A stretch of DNA of 20,554 bases. Source: JADGNZ01 sp035995985 (lineage in GTDB: Bacteria > Acidobacteriota > Thermoanaerobaculia > Gp7-AA8). The stretch covers positions 1-20,554 of the forward strand of contig DASYJY010000042.1 in the NCBI GenBank assembly GCA_035995985.1, in the 5' to 3' direction. The notes beneath the pieces were generated by a model that made no database searches, was not told the DNA's origin, and saw nothing but the letters and a program-made list of their open reading frames with translations. The translations under genes and the position numbers were made by a program. Of this stretch, positions 7,494 through 15,757 are shown piece by piece; the first letter of the stretch is position 1; each line of letters begins with the position of its first letter.

Positions 7494-8369
7494 GTGGTTG
7501 ACCCCATCAAACCGAATCAGTCGGGGCTCCCGTCTCCGAAGCTCGCCCAAGCGGTGCGCGAAACGGCGACGGACTTTGCGAAACAGGCGATCTTTGAGAA
7601 GCGGCCGTATCTGAAGATGGCGTTTTCGAATCCGTACAACCTTTCGCTGCTGGGCGGGGCGTTGGCGGCGTCGGTTCTGACGCTCAATCCTGTTTTGGCG
7701 CTTGGGGCACTGGGGGCGGAGGCGATCTGGCTTTTGCATGGTCCGGACAATCCGACGCTGCGAAAACTGCTTTGGGATCCGCGGTTCGAGAAGATCCGGC
7801 TGGCGTTGGAGGAGCAGGATCGGAATGAGCGGATGAAGGCGCTGCCGGAGGAGCAGCGGGCGCGGGTGGAGCGGCTGGTGGCGCGGCAGCAGGACATCAA
7901 TCGGCTGGCTTCGCAGAATCCGTCGTTCACGGGCGACTTGTTGCGCGGGGAGTTGATCAAGACGCGCAAGCTCGTCGATTCGTTTCTGGAGATGGCTCTG
8001 ACTTGCGCGCGATACGAGGAGTATCTCGACGGTATCGATCTCGACGCGCTCGAGCGCGACTGCGAACGCTGGCGCGCGCGTGCGGCGGCGAAGACGGCCA
8101 CGCAGCAGGAGCGCGACATCGCCGGGAAGAATCTGGCGGTCATCCTGAAGCGGCTGGAGAAGCTGCACGAGATCAAGAACTACCTCGGCGTGGCCAAAGG
8201 ACAGCTCGATCTGATCGAGAATTCGTTCCAGCTCATCGCCGATCAAATCGTTACGATGCAGTCGCCCGCCGAGTTGTCGGGACAGCTCGACGATCTGCTT
8301 GACGGTGTCGAATCGATCCGGCAGACGGCGGTAGATACGGAGAAGATTCTGCACGCGATTGAGGCGTGA
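7494..8369 (+). CDS. Hypothetical membrane-anchored coiled-coil protein, partner of the AAA+ ATPase
   Basis: I do not recognise the family. The 291-residue product has a hydrophobic region at about residues 50-82, long enough for one or two membrane helices. From about residue 90 to the end it is charged and helical, with likely coiled-coil stretches (LEEQDRNERMKALPEEQRAR near 105; a Leu/Ile-rich C-terminus). No catalytic motif is visible. The GTG start fits a leaderless transcript because a TACAAT box lies directly upstream. The reading frame overlaps the extended start of the AAA+ gene and stops 59 bp before the preferred ATG of that gene, so the two are almost certainly co-transcribed. A scaffold or membrane anchor for the ATPase is a reasonable guess from position only. 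Confidence 0.82.
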   Translation: MVDPIKPNQSGLPSPKLAQAVRETATDFAKQAIFEKRPYLKMAFSNPYNLSLLGGALAASVLTLNPVLALGALGAEAIWLLHGPDNPTLRKLLWDPRFEKIRLALEEQDRNERMKALPEEQRARVERLVARQQDINRLASQNPSFTGDLLRGELIKTRKLVDSFLEMALTCARYEEYLDGIDLDALERDCERWRARAAAKTATQQERDIAGKNLAVILKRLEKLHEIKNYLGVAKGQLDLIENSFQLIADQIVTMQSPAELSGQLDDLLDGVESIRQTAVDTEKILHAIEA

Positions 8370-8388
8370 GGAACGTTACAGGGAACGG

Positions 8389-8426
8389 TTTCACGCGGAG
8401 ACGCGGAGAGGCGGAGAAAAGCAGAG
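8389..8426. repeat. GGAG-rich dispersed repeat-like segment
   Basis: The stretch contains CACGCGGAG followed by ACGCGGAG, AGGCGGAG and AAAAGCAGAG, an iterated GCGGAGA pattern. Very similar short repeats recur between genes in many bacterial genomes. It lies between the two genes of the operon and supplies the purine-rich sequence ahead of the ATG at 8429. The minus strand reads LSASPRE, a typical translation artefact of this repeat. Confidence 0.5.
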
Positions 8427-8428
8427 AG

Positions 8429-10264
8429 ATGCCTGAAAAAACGTTGCCCGCGTGGGCTGAAGACCTTCGACGTCGCTACGTGCGCGGGGAGGCATCCGTG
8501 TTCGTGCTGCATGGAAATGTGTACGACGCGGTGATCAGCGGCGGAGACACGCTCAGCATCACCGAGTTTCTCGGCAACGTGCTTCTGCAGGAGACGAAGG
8601 AAACGGTGGTGGTTTACAACGTGGCCACCGGCGTTCGCTTTTTGAAGCGCGCGAAGGGCGTCGATCATCTCGATGACCTGCTGCTGCCCGAGGACAAGAC
8701 GCGCGCGTTGGCGGCGATGGAACGGCTGCTGATCGCGTCGACGAAGACGGCGGTCATCCTCGAATACGCGGAGGCGCTCGCTCCTGCCGGCGACTCCAAC
8801 TTTCAAAGCGAATCGGATCGCGGCGCGATCGTGACGCTGCATCGCTGGTCGTTTCTGCCGGAGATCGAGCACACCGACAACATCGTCATCCTCATCTCGG
8901 AGAACCTCACCGATCTCGCTTCGAAGCTGATCTCGAACCCGAAAGTAGCCGTGGTCGAAGTGCCGATGCCTGAGCGCGATACGCGTCGCGCCGCGGCGCT
9001 GATCGCGGATAACCAGCTCAGCGCGAAGGAAGCCGATCGATACGCGGAGATCACCGCCGGCCTCAAAGCGATCCAGATCATTGCCATCCTCACGCCCGCG
9101 CCGCACAGCGAAAGCGAGGCCGGCGAACGCGAAGAATTCATCGCCAACCTCCTCGGCGGCAGCGATGCCAAAGAGCGCGCGAAGAAACTCGCCGCGCTCA
9201 CCTCGGGGCTCGGTCAGGAGGAGATCGTCAAGCTCCTCGCGCCCGGCGCGCAGCCGGTCGAGCGGGCCGTGGCGGACCGCGGCGACCGCGCGCGGCAGGA
9301 AGTCGATCGACTCATCGCCAGCCGCAAGCGCGAAATCCTGGAGCGCGAGTGCTTCGGATTGATCGAGTTCGTCGTCCCCGCGTTCGGCTTCGAAGTCGTC
9401 GGCGGGATGGACGAGGTGAAGAAGGATCTGCTCGTCATCGCCGGCAGCATTCGCGACGGGCAGATCGCGCGCGTGCCGATGGGCATCCTCTTCACCGGGC
9501 CGATGGGAACGGGCAAGACGTTCGTGGCCGAGGCGTTCGCGCGCGAGTGCGGACTGACGACGATCAAGCTGAAGAACTTTCGATCGAAGTGGGTCGGCGC
9601 CACCGAGGGTAACCTGGAGAAGATTCTCAACGTCATCCGTGCTATCGGCCAGGTCGTCGTCATCGTCGATGAAGGCGACCGCGCGTTCGGCAACACCGAT
9701 GGCGATGGCGACGGCGGCACGTCATCGCGAGTCATTGCACGGATCAAAGAGTTCATGTCGGACACTTCCAACCGAGGGCGGATTCTTTTCCTGGTGATGA
9801 CTAATCGGCCCGACAAACTCGACGTCGATCTGAAGCGCGCCGGGCGTCTCGACCGCAAGATCCCGTTCCTCTACTCGCAGACGCCCGAGGAGGTCGAGAA
9901 CATCTCCCGCGCCGTCGTGCGGAAGAATCGGATCAACACGGAGGTCGACTTCACCTCGATTCGCGACGCGTTCTCGAAGAAGCTGGTCGGCTATTCGAAC
10001 GCCGATGTTGAAGCGGTCATCCTCATGGCCAACGACGATGCGGCGCGCAGTTCGTCGACGACCGTTTCCGCCGATCAGTTCGTGGCCGCGGCGGCCGATT
10101 ACTTCCCCAGCCGCGACACGGAACTGCTCGAGTACATGGAGTTGCTCGCGGTTTTCGAGTCGTCCAGCAGGCGGCTGCTGCCGGAGAAGTACGCGCACAT
10201 CACGCCCGAGGAGCTCGACCTGCGACTGCGAACGCTGCGGGCCACGGTCGGCTCTCGCAGATGA
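8429..10264 (+). CDS. AAA+ family ATPase
   Basis: An ATP-driven remodelling protein of the FtsH/Cdc48-like AAA class. Numbered from ATG 8429 (611 residues), the Walker A is GPMGTGKT (357-364), Walker B is VVIVDEGD (Asp414, Glu415), followed by an Asp/Gly-rich loop DGDGDGG. The second region of homology has VMTNRPDKLD (Asn459) and RAGRLDR with the arginine finger. The N-terminal ~300 residues form a degenerate NTPase-like region without a clear Walker A and probably act in substrate or partner binding. There is no protease motif. GTG 8366 would add 21 residues encoded largely by a repeat (8389-8426), so I prefer ATG 8429. It follows the membrane/coiled-coil gene, its likely partner. The substrate is unknown. 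Confidence 0.9.
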   Translation: MPEKTLPAWAEDLRRRYVRGEASVFVLHGNVYDAVISGGDTLSITEFLGNVLLQETKETVVVYNVATGVRFLKRAKGVDHLDDLLLPEDKTRALAAMERLLIASTKTAVILEYAEALAPAGDSNFQSESDRGAIVTLHRWSFLPEIEHTDNIVILISENLTDLASKLISNPKVAVVEVPMPERDTRRAAALIADNQLSAKEADRYAEITAGLKAIQIIAILTPAPHSESEAGEREEFIANLLGGSDAKERAKKLAALTSGLGQEEIVKLLAPGAQPVERAVADRGDRARQEVDRLIASRKREILERECFGLIEFVVPAFGFEVVGGMDEVKKDLLVIAGSIRDGQIARVPMGILFTGPMGTGKTFVAEAFARECGLTTIKLKNFRSKWVGATEGNLEKILNVIRAIGQVVVIVDEGDRAFGNTDGDGDGGTSSRVIARIKEFMSDTSNRGRILFLVMTNRPDKLDVDLKRAGRLDRKIPFLYSQTPEEVENISRAVVRKNRINTEVDFTSIRDAFSKKLVGYSNADVEAVILMANDDAARSSSTTVSADQFVAAAADYFPSRDTELLEYMELLAVFESSSRRLLPEKYAHITPEELDLRLRTLRATVGSRR

Positions 10265-10276
10265 TGGCCCTTCGGC

Positions 10277-10332
10277 TATAATCGCGCCCCCTCAAAATTC
10301 TCGGGACATCGTCCCGCCTCAACCAAAAGGAG
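10277..10332 (+). promoter_or_regulatory. yebC promoter, leader hairpin and ribosome binding site
   Basis: TATAAT at 10277-10282 is a consensus -10 box. The leader carries an inverted repeat, CGGGAC (10302-10307) and GTCCCG (10311-10316) with a three-base loop, and then AAGGAG (10327-10332), a strong ribosome binding site seven bases before the ATG. This gene therefore has a real leader, unlike several others here. Confidence 0.6.
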
Positions 10333-10339
10333 CAACCCG

Positions 10340-11083
10340 ATGTCCGGCCACAGCAAATGGAGCACCATCAAGCACAAGAAAGGTGCGGCCGACGCGAAGC
10401 GCGGAAAGATCTTCACCCGCATCCTCAAGGAAATGACGGTTGCCGCGCGCATGGGCGGCGGCGATCCGGCCGGCAACCCGCGGCTGCGCGCCGCCGTGGC
10501 CGAGGCCAAGGCCGCCAACATGCCGAAGGACAACATCGAACGCGCCATCAAGCGCGGCAGCGGTGAGCTCGAAGGCGTGATCTACGAAGAGCTGACATAC
10601 GAGGGCTACGGCCCCGGCGGCGTCGCGGTCATGGTCGAGACGATGACCGACAATACCAATCGCACCACGCCGGAAATCCGCCACATCTTCGAAAAATGCG
10701 GCGGCAACATGGGCACGCCGGGCTCCGTCCGTTTTCAGTTCGAGCGCAAGGGCTACTTCGCGGTCGAGAAGAGTGCGGCCAGCGAGGATCGGCTGATGGA
10801 AGTCGCGCTCGAAGCGGGCGCCGACGACTTGCAGAGTGGCGATCCCGAGGTCTTCGAGATCTACACGTCGCCCGATGCGTTCGATCAGGTGCGTGAGGCG
10901 CTGGAGAAGAACAAGATTCCGACGGTCGAAGCGAAGATCGGTCAGATCGCGGCGAACTCCGTCAGCCTCGACGAGCAGAAGGCGAGGTCGATGATCCGCC
11001 TGATGGAGATGCTCGACGATCAGGACGACGTGCAGAACGTCTGGACGAATTTCGACCCGCCTGACGAGATCGACGAAGAGTAG
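10340..11083 (+). CDS. yebC: YebC/PmpR family protein (TACO1 type)
   Basis: The 247-residue product begins with the family signature SGHSKWSTIKHKKGAADAKR and has KIFTRILKEM, GNPRLRAAV, NMPKDNIERAIKRG and YEGYGPGGVA in order, so it is full length. Family members were described as DNA-binding transcription regulators; more recent work on YebC and TACO1 supports a role in translation, relieving ribosome stalling at proline-rich stretches. The start is fixed by AAGGAG seven bases upstream. Its TAG stop shares a base with the GTG of the next gene, so the pyrophosphokinase homologue is translationally coupled. It has its own promoter within the 75-bp gap after the AAA+ gene. Confidence 0.97.
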   Translation: MSGHSKWSTIKHKKGAADAKRGKIFTRILKEMTVAARMGGGDPAGNPRLRAAVAEAKAANMPKDNIERAIKRGSGELEGVIYEELTYEGYGPGGVAVMVETMTDNTNRTTPEIRHIFEKCGGNMGTPGSVRFQFERKGYFAVEKSAASEDRLMEVALEAGADDLQSGDPEVFEIYTSPDAFDQVREALEKNKIPTVEAKIGQIAANSVSLDEQKARSMIRLMEMLDDQDDVQNVWTNFDPPDEIDEE

Positions 11084-11988
11084 TGACGCTCGTCTTCTCC
11101 ATCGCCGATTACGACTACATGGCCGAGGCGCTCGTGCGCGCCGGCTGCTTCGAACGCGGCGACGTGGCGCGCAGCAACTTTCCGGACGGCGAGCACTACC
11201 TGCGCGTCGAGGCGAACGTCATCGACAAGCATGTCGTCGCAGTCGGCGGGACGATCTCCGATACGGCCACGCTGGAGTTGTACGACCTCGCCTGCGCACT
11301 CGTCGAGAACGGCGCGGAGACGCTGACTCTGATCGTGCCGTGGTACGGCTACGCGACGATGGACCGCGCGTCGAAGAGCGGCGAGTCTGTGAAGGCGAAG
11401 AATCGCGCGCGCATGTTTTCGTCCATTCCGCCTGCGAAGAACGGCAATCAGATCCTGCTGCTCGATCTGCACACCGAGGGCATTCCGCACTACTTCGAAG
11501 GCAGCCTGCATCCGGTCCATGTGTATGCGAAGCCGCTAATCGAGCCGCTCGCGCGCGAGCTCGGCGGCGACTCGTTCATCATCGGATCGACGGACGCCGG
11601 CCGCGCGAAGTGGGTGGAGTCGCTGGCCAACGATCTCGCCGTCCCCGCCGCCTTCGTCTACAAGCGCCGCCTCGGCGCGGAATCGACCGAGGTGACGGCG
11701 GTGAGCACGAGCCTGAAGGGCGAGACGGTGGTCATCTACGACGACATGATCCGCACGGGCACGTCGCTCATGAGCGCCGCGCGCGCGTACCGCGAAGCGG
11801 GAGCGGGACGGATGATCGCGATTGCGACGCACGGAGTGTTTCCGGGCGGCGCGTTCGAGAAAATTAAGTCGAGCGGATTGTTCGATGCGATCGCATGTAC
11901 CGATAGTCACCCGCGCGCGCTGGCATTGCGCGATCGTGGATTGATCGTGCGTCCCGTGGCGGAGTTGTTTTGTCGGTACTTGAGGTGA
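11083..11988 (+). CDS. prs: Ribose-phosphate pyrophosphokinase (PRPP synthetase) homologue
   Basis: PRPP synthetases transfer pyrophosphate from ATP to ribose 5-phosphate to give the precursor of nucleotides, histidine and tryptophan. The 301-residue product has FPDGEHYLRV (33-42), a MDRASKSGESVKAK segment matching the ATP-binding flexible region, DLHTEGIPHYF (128-138) with metal-binding His130, KRR (194-196) preceding the catalytic loop, and a PRPP loop YDDMIRTGTSL (219-229). The loop differs from the usual DDMIDTAGT by an Arg for Asp and a one-residue gap. Length is slightly below the usual 310-320. The start is the GTG that overlaps the yebC stop. The divergent loop leaves room for a related phosphoribosyltransferase activity. 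Confidence 0.85.
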   Translation: MTLVFSIADYDYMAEALVRAGCFERGDVARSNFPDGEHYLRVEANVIDKHVVAVGGTISDTATLELYDLACALVENGAETLTLIVPWYGYATMDRASKSGESVKAKNRARMFSSIPPAKNGNQILLLDLHTEGIPHYFEGSLHPVHVYAKPLIEPLARELGGDSFIIGSTDAGRAKWVESLANDLAVPAAFVYKRRLGAESTEVTAVSTSLKGETVVIYDDMIRTGTSLMSAARAYREAGAGRMIAIATHGVFPGGAFEKIKSSGLFDAIACTDSHPRALALRDRGLIVRPVAELFCRYLR

Positions 11989-12008
11989 ATTGAGTTCCAT
12001 TGCGCTGT

Positions 12009-12014
12009 TACGAT
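12009..12014 (+). promoter_or_regulatory. -10 box of a short-leader or leaderless promoter
   Basis: TACGAT lies nine bases before the ATG at 12024, with no ribosome binding site between and no good -35 hexamer. This repeats the spacing seen at other starts in the window. Confidence 0.4.
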
Positions 12015-12023
12015 CCTTCGACG

Positions 12024-12461
12024 ATGTCCATATCGGAGGAATCAGCCTCGATCGAACAGACGACTCGCGTGACGACCGTTGTGTTTTACGACGGCTACGG
12101 GAATGAGCAATCGTTTGAGGTGTCCGGTTGGATCGGCATCACGTCTAAGCTCGCCGATCACGCCAGCGAGATCGCCGCTCATCTTTCAGAGTCGGAGGAA
12201 AAGACCGGGGGTTTGGATACAACGCTGCAACAAATCTATGTCGAGCGCCCCTACCGCGATCTCTCCACTGCTCCGAAGGACATAACGGTCGTCGTCCTGC
12301 GCAAAGCTGACGAGTCGGGCATGCGCATGCTCCAGGAGTTTGCCGGCCGGCTTGATGACCTTGCGCTGCTCGCCGCGCTTGTCCATCGAAGGCTCGGGCC
12401 AAGCATCGCCGACTGGAGATTTAATGAAGTACTCGCATTCACGCGCGGCGGCGAAGGATAG
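12024..12461 (+). CDS. Hypothetical protein
   Basis: I do not recognise this 145-residue protein. It is soluble, with an N-terminal beta-like part (TTVVFYDGYGNEQSFEVSGW), a central helical stretch (ITSKLADHASEIAAHL) and a C-terminal helical part (MLQEFAGRLDDLALLAALVH). There is no signal peptide or membrane segment. The ATG at 12024 is chosen because a TACGAT box ends nine bases upstream; an in-frame TTG at 12000 would place that box inside the gene. It lies 50 bp before the phosphatase gene on the same strand, so the two may share a transcript, but nothing in the sequence shows a shared function. Confidence 0.7.
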   Translation: MSISEESASIEQTTRVTTVVFYDGYGNEQSFEVSGWIGITSKLADHASEIAAHLSESEEKTGGLDTTLQQIYVERPYRDLSTAPKDITVVVLRKADESGMRMLQEFAGRLDDLALLAALVHRRLGPSIADWRFNEVLAFTRGGEG

Positions 12462-12511
12462 AGTCCCCAAACCTTCTCCGCCAACTTTCGTCTTACCATC
12501 CCGACGCTTCG

Positions 12512-14851
12512 ATGAAGATCCGTGCTCAGCTTGTGCTCGCGTGCTTTCTCCTCTCGGTTCTGCCGTTGAGCGTGATCGTCGTCTATTCGTATCGGTCGTC
12601 GCGGAGCGCGCTGGAGTCGGCGTATCGGAAGGAAGCGGACGCGCGGACGCGGCAGATGGATCGCCGGCTGGCCACGATCCGCGGCGATCTGCAGCAGCGT
12701 CTGGCCGAGGTGTCGGCGCTGCCGATGCCAGCGGGGGCAACCGATCGCACGCCGGACGTGGGTCACATCATCATGACGATGGGCGATGCGGCATCGCTGG
12801 TCGACTCGCTCGAGATTCAGCCGATGCGCGTGGCCATGCCGCAGGTCAGGAGCATCGTGCAGCAAGCCATCCGGCATGCGGCGCCTCCGAATCCCAATGC
12901 TCCGCCGGGTGTGCAACAGCCGCCGGCACCCACGCCGCCGCCGGAGGTCGCCGAAGCGGCGGACGCGGAAGGCCAGGCCGACGCCGATGTGAATGTGGCA
13001 CCCGACTCGCCGGAGCCGGTCGTGATCGCCATTCCGCCGCCGCCGAAGCTGCCGAAGTTCACGATGTCGCCCGAGCAGCGGACGCTGATCAACGAAATCT
13101 CCACCCTCGGCACGAAGCTCGGAATGAGCGCGCAGACGATGTCACCCGAGGAGCGGACTGCGGCCGAGAAACGAATCCAGCAGTTGCAGAAGGACCTGAA
13201 CGCATCGTTGAAGGCCACGCAGTCGCAATGGAAAGAGCAATTCGACGCAGCGGAGAAGGAGCGCGATCAGTACTTCCGCGCGCGGCAACTGCAGCGCGAC
13301 GACGCGCTCGCGGCGCGCCGTCAGGCGCGTGAGTCCGAGAGAGCGCAGCGCGATACTGCGCCGGTTGCCGTCGCCGCGCCCGCGGTCGCGACGACGACGG
13401 AAGGGATCGTCATCAAGCGCAAGTTGACCGATGCTGAAAAGGAACAGCTCCGGCAACATGAGCGGCAGGCCACGCTTCTCTTCGGCCAGAAGTTCAACTT
13501 CCCGCTGCGCAAAGAGGGGACGATCGTCGGCCACATTTCCGCGCAGGTGAGTACGCCGGAAGTCGTTCGGCGCGTACTCGGTGTACACGGCGACGACGCA
13601 GACGAGATCACCTTCGCCGTCGATCGCGACAACAACGTCTACACGCGCGATCCGGATGATCGCAAGACGCTCGACGGCGCCGGAATCACCGACCGCGTTC
13701 TGAAGAACCGGCCGCTGAACGACATCCGCGAATGGATCGTGGTCATGTCGCGCGATCCGCAGAGCGGACTTCGTGTCGGGGTGGCGCGGCCGGTCGGCGA
13801 CAATCTCGAGGAGCTGCGCAAAACCGCGGGCAAGAATTTCGGCTACGGCATCGCGCTGATTTTCGTCGCGCTCATCGGCATCGTACCGATCGCAAATCAC
13901 ATGACGCGCGATGTGAACCTCGTCACGCGCGGCGCGGAACGAATCGCGCAGGGCGATCTGATGACGCGCTTGCCGGTGAAGTCGAACAACGAGATCGGCC
14001 AGCTGGCCGCGGCATTCAATCGCATGGCGCAGGACCTCAGCCTGCAGCAGCAGACCATCGTCGAGCAGGAGCGAACGCGGAAGGAGCAGGAGATCCAGCA
14101 GCGCATCCTGGAGCTCGAGTACGACCGCAAGTCGCTCGACCTCGAAGAAGCGCGCCGCTTCCAGCTATCGATGCTGCCGAAGTCAGTGCCGGCGCACGAT
14201 CGCTACGACGTGGCCGTCTTCACGCTGACCGCGGCGGAAGTCGGTGGCGATTACTACGACTTCCACGTCGCGCCGAATGGCGTTCTCACCGCGACCGTCG
14301 GCGACGCCACCGGTCACGGCGCGAAGGCCGGCACGATGGTGACGGTGGTCAAGGCGCTCTTCTCCGGCTACACGCCCGAGGTGATGCCGGCGCAGTTCCT
14401 CCGCGACGCTGCCGAGAAAGTGAAGCGCATGGACCTCGGGCGCATGGCGATGGCGCTGCTCCTGGCGCGCTTCGATGGCAATCGCCTCACCGTCGCCTCG
14501 GCCGGCATGCTGCCGGGCTACGTGCATCGCGTCCGCACGGCGAAAATCGAGGAAGTCGCGCGCGGCGCAACGCCGCTCGGCACCCTCGGCGCCGACTATC
14601 ACGACGACTCGATCGATCTCGCCGCCGGCGACACGGTGCTCTTCATGACCGACGGCTTCCCCGAATTGCAGAACGCCTCGGGCCAGCAACTCGGCTACGC
14701 CGCCGCGATCGACGAATTCATCGCCGCCGCGAAAGGCGCTACCGCGGACGACGTGATCGCCTCCCTCGCCGCCGCCGCGAAGCGCTGGAACGGCGAGCGC
14801 CCGCCGAACGATGACGTGACGTTCGTGGTCGTCCGCGCGAAAACGGCGTGA
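12512..14851 (+). CDS. Membrane-bound HAMP-SpoIIE/PP2C serine phosphatase (RsbU-like)
   Basis: A sensor phosphatase, probably acting on a phosphorylated STAS-type anti-sigma antagonist. The 779 residues comprise a membrane helix at about 7-29, a large extracytoplasmic region with a Pro/Ala-rich stretch (about 125-180) and charged helices, a second membrane helix at about 443-463, a HAMP linker (about 464-520), a coiled coil with EARRFQLSMLPKSVP, the usual entry to SpoIIE domains, and the phosphatase at about 560-777. Metal-binding motifs are intact: VGGDYYDF (Asp580), VGDATGHG (Asp598), MTDGFPE (Asp714) and PPNDDVTF (Asp767/Asp768). No anti-sigma, STAS or sigma gene is adjacent, so its target lies elsewhere. 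A TACCAT box 13 bases before the ATG may be its -10, and no ribosome binding site is visible. Confidence 0.93.
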   Translation: MKIRAQLVLACFLLSVLPLSVIVVYSYRSSRSALESAYRKEADARTRQMDRRLATIRGDLQQRLAEVSALPMPAGATDRTPDVGHIIMTMGDAASLVDSLEIQPMRVAMPQVRSIVQQAIRHAAPPNPNAPPGVQQPPAPTPPPEVAEAADAEGQADADVNVAPDSPEPVVIAIPPPPKLPKFTMSPEQRTLINEISTLGTKLGMSAQTMSPEERTAAEKRIQQLQKDLNASLKATQSQWKEQFDAAEKERDQYFRARQLQRDDALAARRQARESERAQRDTAPVAVAAPAVATTTEGIVIKRKLTDAEKEQLRQHERQATLLFGQKFNFPLRKEGTIVGHISAQVSTPEVVRRVLGVHGDDADEITFAVDRDNNVYTRDPDDRKTLDGAGITDRVLKNRPLNDIREWIVVMSRDPQSGLRVGVARPVGDNLEELRKTAGKNFGYGIALIFVALIGIVPIANHMTRDVNLVTRGAERIAQGDLMTRLPVKSNNEIGQLAAAFNRMAQDLSLQQQTIVEQERTRKEQEIQQRILELEYDRKSLDLEEARRFQLSMLPKSVPAHDRYDVAVFTLTAAEVGGDYYDFHVAPNGVLTATVGDATGHGAKAGTMVTVVKALFSGYTPEVMPAQFLRDAAEKVKRMDLGRMAMALLLARFDGNRLTVASAGMLPGYVHRVRTAKIEEVARGATPLGTLGADYHDDSIDLAAGDTVLFMTDGFPELQNASGQQLGYAAAIDEFIAAAKGATADDVIASLAAAAKRWNGERPPNDDVTFVVVRAKTA

Positions 14852-14857
14852 GACAAT
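14852..14857 (+). promoter_or_regulatory. -10 box of a probable leaderless promoter
   Basis: GACAAT ends seven bases before the GTG at 14865 and overlaps the end of the phosphatase gene. There is no ribosome binding site between, so the glycosyltransferase mRNA may begin at or near its start codon. Confidence 0.4.
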
Positions 14858-14864
14858 CCGCGTA

Positions 14865-15743
14865 GTGTCTCCCCGGGTTTCGGTCATCATCGCCACGTAC
14901 AACTGGAGCAGCGTTCTCCCCTACTCGATCGGCACCGTGCTGCGCCAGACGATGCAGGATTTCGAGATTCTCGTCGTCGGCGACGGCTGCACGGATGACT
15001 CGGAAGCGGTCGTTGCCGCAATCGGAGATCCGCGAATCCGCTGGTTCAATCTGCCGGCGAACAGCGGCCATCAGAGCGCTCCGAACAATGAAGGACTGCG
15101 CCAGGCTCGCGGCGAGTTCATCGCCTACCTCGGGCATGACGATCTCTGGCTGCCGCATCACCTCGAAGCACATGTCGCCGCTCTCGATGCGTCCGGTACC
15201 GCGATGACGTATTCGCTGCTTGTCGCAATCACGCCGGACGACGATGCGCCGCGGCCGGTCAGGCCGCGCCCCGAGGATGGCGCATGGTCGCCGCCGTCGT
15301 CTACGGTTCATCGCCGGTCTGTGACGGAGGCGCTGGGCGGATGGCGTGACTATCGCGAGATCACCGTTCCGCCCGAGATCGATTTATGGCGCCGAGCGCG
15401 CGCGGCCGGATTCGAATTCAAATTCGTACCGCGGCTGACGGCGATCAAGTTTCCCGCGTCGACGCGCCGCGGCGTCTATCGCACGAGACCGACTCACGAG
15501 CAGGCGGCGTGGAGTGCGCGCATCGCCTCGGAGCCGCACCTCGAGCCGGTGCTGTTGGCCGACATCGTGGCGGAACGGAGCATCGTGCGCCGTCTGAGCG
15601 ATCGCGAACTGGTCGTGCAGCTCGTTCCCGAGATGCTCGTTCGCGCTGGCCGCCGGTTGCTCCGCCCATCGAAGTTGTTGGCAACCCTTTGGCCACGGAA
15701 AGGGGCAGTGATCGATTCCGTTCGTCGTTTCAAGGGCTTGTAA
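14865..15743 (+). CDS. Family 2 glycosyltransferase
   Basis: A GT-A fold enzyme that transfers a sugar from a nucleotide-sugar donor to a glycan acceptor in the cytoplasm. The 292-residue product opens with RVSVIIATYNWSSVL, the nucleotide-binding strand, then VVGDGCTDDS (37-46) and FIAYLGHDDLWLPHHLE (85-101), where the Asp92-Asp93 pair stands in for the metal-binding DXD. The C-terminal third has a basic, hydrophobic stretch (about 260-290) that could associate with the membrane. The GTG start is chosen because a GACAAT box lies seven bases upstream and the family signature begins four residues in. An RmlC-like epimerase gene starts 14 bp downstream with its own ribosome binding site. Together they suggest a two-gene surface-sugar unit. 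Donor and acceptor are unknown. Confidence 0.9.
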   Translation: MSPRVSVIIATYNWSSVLPYSIGTVLRQTMQDFEILVVGDGCTDDSEAVVAAIGDPRIRWFNLPANSGHQSAPNNEGLRQARGEFIAYLGHDDLWLPHHLEAHVAALDASGTAMTYSLLVAITPDDDAPRPVRPRPEDGAWSPPSSTVHRRSVTEALGGWRDYREITVPPEIDLWRRARAAGFEFKFVPRLTAIKFPASTRRGVYRTRPTHEQAAWSARIASEPHLEPVLLADIVAERSIVRRLSDRELVVQLVPEMLVRAGRRLLRPSKLLATLWPRKGAVIDSVRRFKGL

Positions 15744-15757
15744 ATCAAGGAGAGTGG

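Noticed and set aside
8366..8428. Extended N-terminus of the AAA+ protein from GTG 8366
   Set aside because: Would be encoded mainly by a dispersed repeat; ATG 8429 gives a natural start.
13732..14814. Long Arg-rich plus-strand frame inside the phosphatase gene
   Set aside because: Out-of-frame shadow of a high-GC gene whose own frame has all SpoIIE motifs.
15386..15757. Upstream extension of the epimerase frame
   Set aside because: Overlaps the glycosyltransferase in another frame; AAGGAG places the start at 15758.
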